Source of the DNA: a virus
IMG/VR virus record: IMGVR_UViG_3300008267_010598
Span: 1 to 24,849 of that record
Reading direction: 5' to 3' (one strand)
Length of the DNA stretch: 24,849 nt
Shown here: piece by piece, positions 21,461 to 24,849 of the stretch
Position numbering within the stretch: position 1 is the stretch's first letter
How the letters are laid out: each line of letters opens with the position of its first letter
The notes under the pieces: generated by a model
What the model was told of the DNA's origin: nothing
The model's database searches: none
Seen by the model: only the letters and a program-made list of their open reading frames with translations
Translations under genes and position numbers: made by a program

Positions 21461-22195
21461 ATGTCAAGATTAGATAAATTAAAAGAGCAACACCCGGAAT
21501 TAAACATCACGGTTATTGACCTTATCCGTATGATCGACCCAACCGATACGTATAAGTATTGTGACTTTCTAATTAAAAGATTAAAACTTTGGTATTCAAC
21601 AACGGATATTCAATATGGTTTAGGTGTTGATTTATTTGGTGAAGATAATGTTAAAACTTTAAATGAGTTTGAGAAACATTGTAACGCAAAACGAATTGAA
21701 AAAAATGACATTAGTTCTCACGACGATTTTAAATCTTTGGAGGTTGAGGTTAAAAAGGCGGAAGAGATAGTAAGATTGAAAGAGTTGGAAAAACAAACCA
21801 AAAAATTATTTGATAATAATGAATGGTTGGTTTTAATACCATTAAGTTATGAAGCCGCGAAATTATATGGCACAAATACAAAATGGTGTGTAACTCAAGA
21901 AAGATATTGGGATGATTATATTGATAACTACAAAATTATTTATGTGATTAACAGAAGTACTAATGATAAGTATGCAATATCAAGAGACAAAACAGATGAT
22001 AAAGATCTTAAGGCTTGGTTGGCGGATGATACGGAAACAAGTCCACTATTGTTATCATTAAATATGTTAAGTGCAATGCGTAGAATAGTTAGTGGTTATA
22101 GTTCTAATACACTTAGTTACGGTAATAATAGTTATGATGGTTTTACGGATTACCTTAAGCAATATATGATTACAGATGGTGATGAATTACCTTAA
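21461..22195 (+). CDS. WC-motif protein, 244 aa
   Basis: Residues ~120-200 hold the same domain as the 649-aa protein at 5353: WLVLIPLSYEAAKLYGTNTK, WCVTQ (W142-C143), a Tyr-rich stretch, YVINRS and a basic/acidic tail with AWLADDTE. Residues 1-115 are helical and charged. The domain has no function known to me. Two copies in one window suggest a phage-specific module. It lies 2 nt after the P-loop kinase and 12 nt before the metallophosphoesterase, in an operon of nucleotide and end-processing enzymes. Confidence 0.75.
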   Translation: MSRLDKLKEQHPELNITVIDLIRMIDPTDTYKYCDFLIKRLKLWYSTTDIQYGLGVDLFGEDNVKTLNEFEKHCNAKRIEKNDISSHDDFKSLEVEVKKAEEIVRLKELEKQTKKLFDNNEWLVLIPLSYEAAKLYGTNTKWCVTQERYWDDYIDNYKIIYVINRSTNDKYAISRDKTDDKDLKAWLADDTETSPLLLSLNMLSAMRRIVSGYSSNTLSYGNNSYDGFTDYLKQYMITDGDELP

Positions 22196-22207
22196 AATAA
22201 AAAAAAT

Positions 22208-22861
22208 ATGAAATTTGATAAAATATTAACAACAGGTAGAGTATGGATTACATCGGATCCACACTACAACCACAAAAATATTTGTAGAGGTGTAACCGGT
22301 TGGAGGACGCTTGATGGGAAGGTACCGGATTGGAGTACCAGAGATTTCCATACATTAGAGTTAATGAATAACTCATTGGTAGATAACATCAATTCAAAAG
22401 TTGGACAGAATGATACCTTAATTATGTTAGGTGATATTGCCTTTGGTGGATTTGAAAATATAAAAATTTTCTTGGATCGATTGGTGTGTAAAAATATTCA
22501 TTTGGTTCTTGGAAATCACGATCATCATATTAGAAATAATCGAGAAGGTATTCAGGATATGTTCTTGTCAGTGCAAGATTATTTGCAGGTTCATATTGAT
22601 GGTGCTGATTTCGTAATGACTCACTATCCATTTGAAAGTTGGAATGGGCTTAATAAAGGTGTTATTCACCTCCATGGTCACGTTCATTTACCGGCAAATA
22701 AAAAGTGGGGTAAAGGTAAAAGATTGGATGTTGGTGTTGATGGTAATAATCTTTATCCATATAGTATAACTGAAATCGTCCATATGATGGATAAACGAGA
22801 GATCGTTCCTGAGATGGAGGGTGATCACCATTTAGACAATTTAGTTGGTGTTGTGGGTTAA
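22208..22861 (+). CDS. Calcineurin-like metallophosphoesterase
   Basis: Motifs in order: SDPHYNH (16-22; D17, H19), GDIAFGG (75-81), GNHDHH (102-107), THYP (138-141), GHVH (157-160). This is the dimetal phosphoesterase layout. Small members cleave phosphodiesters or phosphate groups and can process nucleic-acid or cyclic-nucleotide ends. Cytoplasmic, no signal peptide. A position beside a P-loop kinase suggests an RNA/DNA end-repair or nucleotide-editing role, which is inference. It ends inside an 11-bp hairpin. Confidence 0.9.
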   Translation: MKFDKILTTGRVWITSDPHYNHKNICRGVTGWRTLDGKVPDWSTRDFHTLELMNNSLVDNINSKVGQNDTLIMLGDIAFGGFENIKIFLDRLVCKNIHLVLGNHDHHIRNNREGIQDMFLSVQDYLQVHIDGADFVMTHYPFESWNGLNKGVIHLHGHVHLPANKKWGKGKRLDVGVDGNNLYPYSITEIVHMMDKREIVPEMEGDHHLDNLVGVVG

Positions 22862-22874
22862 ATCACAACACCAA
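22845..22874 (+). terminator. Long hairpin over the stop codon
   Basis: TTGGTGTTGTG (22845-22855) pairs perfectly with CACAACACCAA (22864-22874). The stop codon TAA (22859-22861) is in the loop. It is followed by TATATTTATTAG, only a short T-rich stretch, so termination may be partial. It separates the phosphoesterase from the next transcription unit. Confidence 0.65.
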
Positions 22875-22876
22875 TA

Positions 22877-22883
22877 TATTTAT
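22877..22883 (+). promoter_or_regulatory. TATTTAT element before the HExxH gene
   Basis: TATTTAT, then TAGT, then ATG at 22888: the same layout as the sigma-factor gene, within a 23-nt identical block (22877-22899). Confidence 0.5.
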
Positions 22884-22887
22884 TAGT

Positions 22888-24129
22888 ATGAAAATTATTA
22901 TAACAGAAAGTCAATTAGAATTAATCAATGAAGCATTGGGTGTTCCTGATTACATTTTGGATGCTGCGGATATGTTATATGATATTGTTGAAAGGGATAT
23001 CAGATCTATAGACACTATCGAAGACAATTACGAATTTGATGGAAAAATAAAATTTACGTTGGGTGATAAGAAAAAAATCAAAATTGATTCTTATGAACTT
23101 AAGGTAAATATTGAAGAAATTGAAAATCAAGAAGGTGTTTTGGATATACTTTCTATGGGTATGGCGGGTGATTTTGGTTTCAACAGAGATGTATATATGA
23201 AGGAAGTTGAATTTTCAACAACTTTAGGGTTAACAATAACATTTGCCGTAGGTGAAAATTGGAAACCACAGGAACTTATTGAAAAAATGGAGGAAGAAAG
23301 GGATGAGCACGTTTCATCTTTGGCTCACGAAATTAAACACAAATATGATAAACAATCAAAAAGATATAGTTTAATTGGTCCTGATGCAAGTTATCATGCG
23401 ACACAAAAAAGAGGGAATTTTGGGATACCTGCACTTGATCAAGTTTTTTTCAGACATATGTATTATGTTTCCGGAGTAGAAAATCTTGTAAGACCTACTG
23501 AAGTTGCTTATTCCATGAAAAGAAAAAATATTACAAAGTCACAATTTAAAGAATTTTTGGAAAACAATAGAGTTTACAAACAACTGATTGAAATTAGAAA
23601 CTACACCTTCGATGATCTTATTTCCCAATTGAAAGATCAAGAAGAAAGATTAAATAAACTACTTGAACACATCGGAGAAGATCCATCGGATATGAATGTT
23701 GATGAAAAAATAAATAGAGTATTAGAAGTTGCTTATATTGATTTTGTTAATAACAAAATGGAATTATTTGTAAAAATGACCGGACACGCAGTTGATGACT
23801 TATTAGAATTTGCTGCACAAGTAGGATTTATACCTCCAGGATCGGAGGAAAAAGTTAAAGGGCTTATGAAAACTAATGAAATCAGACAAAGGTTTTTATC
23901 ACAAACAATGAAATACGAAAAAAATCCAATAAAATTTTTTGAGGATAAAATTGAAAACTTCCAATACGTTGCAAATCAGATGATAAAAAAAATATCAAAA
24001 CTTTATGCCATGGCAAAAGACGACGAACAAGTTACTGAATCTATTATAAATTGGGAGTTACACCAGAAACTTATGGAAAAGAAGTATGGTAAAAGAAAAA
24101 TCCACACAAACTATATATTTAAAAAATAA
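22888..24129 (+). CDS. Putative zinc metallopeptidase-like virion protein, 413 aa
   Basis: HEIKH (147-151) in SSLAHEIKHKYD fits the HExxH zinc-binding helix, and E205 in RPTEVAYSM could be the third ligand, as in gluzincin-type proteases. The N-terminus MKIIITESQLELINE|A matches the sigma factor's and ends in a T4-prohead-protease-type site (I13-N14-E15|A16). The rest is charged and helical, with a coiled-coil stretch (~240-260) and C-terminal basic tail. It could be a packaged or host-acting protease. No signal peptide. The start follows a TATTTAT element by 4 nt. The protease call is by motif only. Confidence 0.75.
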   Translation: MKIIITESQLELINEALGVPDYILDAADMLYDIVERDIRSIDTIEDNYEFDGKIKFTLGDKKKIKIDSYELKVNIEEIENQEGVLDILSMGMAGDFGFNRDVYMKEVEFSTTLGLTITFAVGENWKPQELIEKMEEERDEHVSSLAHEIKHKYDKQSKRYSLIGPDASYHATQKRGNFGIPALDQVFFRHMYYVSGVENLVRPTEVAYSMKRKNITKSQFKEFLENNRVYKQLIEIRNYTFDDLISQLKDQEERLNKLLEHIGEDPSDMNVDEKINRVLEVAYIDFVNNKMELFVKMTGHAVDDLLEFAAQVGFIPPGSEEKVKGLMKTNEIRQRFLSQTMKYEKNPIKFFEDKIENFQYVANQMIKKISKLYAMAKDDEQVTESIINWELHQKLMEKKYGKRKIHTNYIFKK

Positions 24130-24161
24130 TTTGATTAATTAAATAAAATTATTTATCTTTG
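24130..24161 (+). promoter_or_regulatory. Host-type promoter, probably giving a leaderless mRNA
   Basis: TTTG (24130-24133), a 20-nt spacer, then TATCTTTG (24154-24161), the Bacteroidetes -33/-7 pattern. The ATG at 24169 is only 7 nt after the -7 box, so the transcript should begin at or next to the start codon. Confidence 0.75.
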
Positions 24162-24168
24162 TCCTTAT

Positions 24169-24360
24169 ATGAGAAAACCGTGTAAGGAATGTCCACATTT
24201 TATTCGTAATCGTCATAATGATATGATTGTTAGTTTTGCCAAAAAAACCGGTAAAAAACACAATTGTCATATGACTGATGGTAAAAAAGATTTGTGGAAT
24301 GTCACGGAAAAAAAATTAGAATGTTATGGATCAAAGAGAGATAATTTACGGAGTGTGTGA
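24169..24360 (+). CDS. Small cysteine-rich protein, 63 aa
   Basis: Cysteines at 5 and 8 (PCKECPH), 33 (HNCHM) and 52 (ECYGSK) could form a zinc site, with nearby histidines. The N-terminal KPCKECPH pattern resembles the DUF6283-type small Cys-rich phage/bacterial proteins, though I am not sure of the assignment. Basic overall. The gene begins almost at its promoter's start site and overlaps the next gene by 35 nt. Function unknown. Confidence 0.65.
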   Translation: MRKPCKECPHFIRNRHNDMIVSFAKKTGKKHNCHMTDGKKDLWNVTEKKLECYGSKRDNLRSV

Positions 24361-24547
24361 TAAGACAGGATCTTGTGAAACATATTTTGGATTTTTCAAA
24401 ACTAAAGAAGATGCTGAACATGAAGTTTTGGTTCAGGCACAGAGAATCAAAAATGAATTAGGTTTTATGGATATTGAAATAAAATCAGACCGAGCAATGT
24501 CTAATGGGAAATTGGTAATAGTAATTCACCAATATGTTCTTCGATGA
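24326..24547 (+). CDS. Hypothetical protein, 73 aa
   Basis: Starts at ATG 24326, inside the Cys-rich gene; GTG at 24353 is a possible later start that would reduce the overlap. Alpha/beta mixed (IIYGVCDKTGS, YFGFFKTKEDAEHEVLVQAQ) with the look of a small ferredoxin-like or DUF1653-like fold, but I cannot name it. The stop overlaps the next ATG by 4 nt (ATGA), so it is part of the same coupled unit. Confidence 0.6.
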   Translation: MDQREIIYGVCDKTGSCETYFGFFKTKEDAEHEVLVQAQRIKNELGFMDIEIKSDRAMSNGKLVIVIHQYVLR

Positions 24548-24807
24548 TTAAAAAATATTTGATTGTTTTCTTATCGGCACTTATATTAGAAATTGGAAGT
24601 ACATTCTATATTACTGTAGTAGCGGACAAGAACTACATTGGAATGTTATTTTTTGCATTCATTGGACCATTCTTATCATTACCTTTCGTGGGATTTATGG
24701 TTGAGTCAAAAACTTGGAAGGAAAGATTGAAATTAGCATTATGTTCGGGACTTGGATATTTGTTCGGGTCCGTTGTTGTAATAATATTTTTAGAATTATT
24801 AAAATGA
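24544..24807 (+). CDS. Small multi-span membrane protein, 87 aa
   Basis: About three hydrophobic segments: LIVFLSALILEIGSTFYI, GMLFFAFIGPFLSLPFVGFM and LGYLFGSVVVIIFLELL, separated by a charged loop (ESKTWKERLK). An inner-membrane location is expected. Coupled to the gene before by a 4-nt overlap and to the gene after by ATGA. No family recognised. Confidence 0.65.
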   Translation: MIKKYLIVFLSALILEIGSTFYITVVADKNYIGMLFFAFIGPFLSLPFVGFMVESKTWKERLKLALCSGLGYLFGSVVVIIFLELLK

Positions 24808-24849
24808 AAAAAATAGAAACTAAATTTGGAACCTATATGGAAAGAGAAA
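24804..24849 (+). CDS. Start of a gene cut by the right edge
   Basis: The ATG at 24804 overlaps the preceding stop (ATGA) and the frame stays open to the end of the window: MKKIETKFGTYMERE. Only 15 residues are visible, too few to identify the protein. Confidence 0.5.
   Translation, partial: MKKIETKFGTYMERE

Noticed and set aside
1-24849. tRNA, rRNA or CRISPR arrays
   Set aside because: I scanned for cloverleaf-like segments, conserved rRNA stretches and regularly spaced direct repeats and saw none. A tRNA scan by program could still find an odd tRNA that I missed.

Overview
The window looks like part of a large tailed-phage (Caudoviricetes) genome with a Bacteroidetes host, most likely Flavobacteriia-like. 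Evidence for phage: dense packing of short genes, 1-14 nt start/stop overlaps, DUF3310 and DUF932 genes, two DNA methyltransferases without restriction partners, a T4-PNK-like P-loop protein, and many proteins of unknown function. Evidence for the host: AT-rich DNA, almost no Shine-Dalgarno sites, three promoters matching the Bacteroidetes TTTG / N19-20 / TAnnTTTG consensus, a Bacteroidetes-type Hc1 histone-like protein, a lipoprotein, and a type II glutamine synthetase. There are no tRNA, rRNA, CRISPR or transposase genes. No terminase, capsid, tail or polymerase gene is present, so the phage call is an inference from style and content.

Layout. 1-2.65 kb (+): 3' end of a probable structural protein, a hypothetical, a small Hc1 DNA-binding protein and a chain of tightly packed small unknowns. 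2.6-4.4 kb: an unknown (-), a complete type I DnaJ (+) and a small membrane protein (-). 4.47-7.6 kb (+): a D12-class adenine methyltransferase, a 649-aa protein with a WC-motif domain and leucine-rich repeats, and a small conserved unknown. 7.6-9.4 kb (+): a self-contained DUF932 unit with promoter and terminator, an unknown, then thioredoxin and glutaredoxin overlapping by 8 nt. 9.4-11.46 kb (-): two unknown acidic proteins and a 46-aa Cys/Gln/Pro peptide. 11.5-17.6 kb (+): a large acidic probable virion protein, then a long overlapping gene chain with glutamine synthetase, DUF3310, a membrane protein, a dTDP-glucose-dehydratase-like enzyme, a one-helix peptide and a methyltransferase split by a -1 frame change. 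17.6-18.4 kb: DUF192 (-) and Nudix (+) sharing a palindromic start region. 18.5-20.4 kb (+): a promoter/terminator-bounded gene, small unknowns and a lipoprotein. 20.4-24.8 kb: an ECF-type sigma factor (-), then P-loop kinase, second WC-domain protein, metallophosphoesterase, HExxH metallopeptidase-like protein and small genes (+).

Themes. (1) The sigma factor and the HExxH protein start with the same short peptide (MKII-TESQ...), ending in a T4-prohead-protease-like site (LTE|G, INE|A). Their genes share 23 identical bases covering the upstream element and the first codons. Related peptides occur in two other proteins here. This resembles the capsid-targeting sequences of T4 internal proteins and suggests cargo, including a sigma factor, packaged in the virion. 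(2) A TATTTAT element precedes most transcription-unit heads that lack a host-type promoter, often only 4 nt from the ATG, so it is a candidate phage-specific promoter giving near-leaderless mRNAs. (3) Host takeover and metabolism genes include redox proteins, GS, DnaJ, Nudix, RmlB-like and Hc1.
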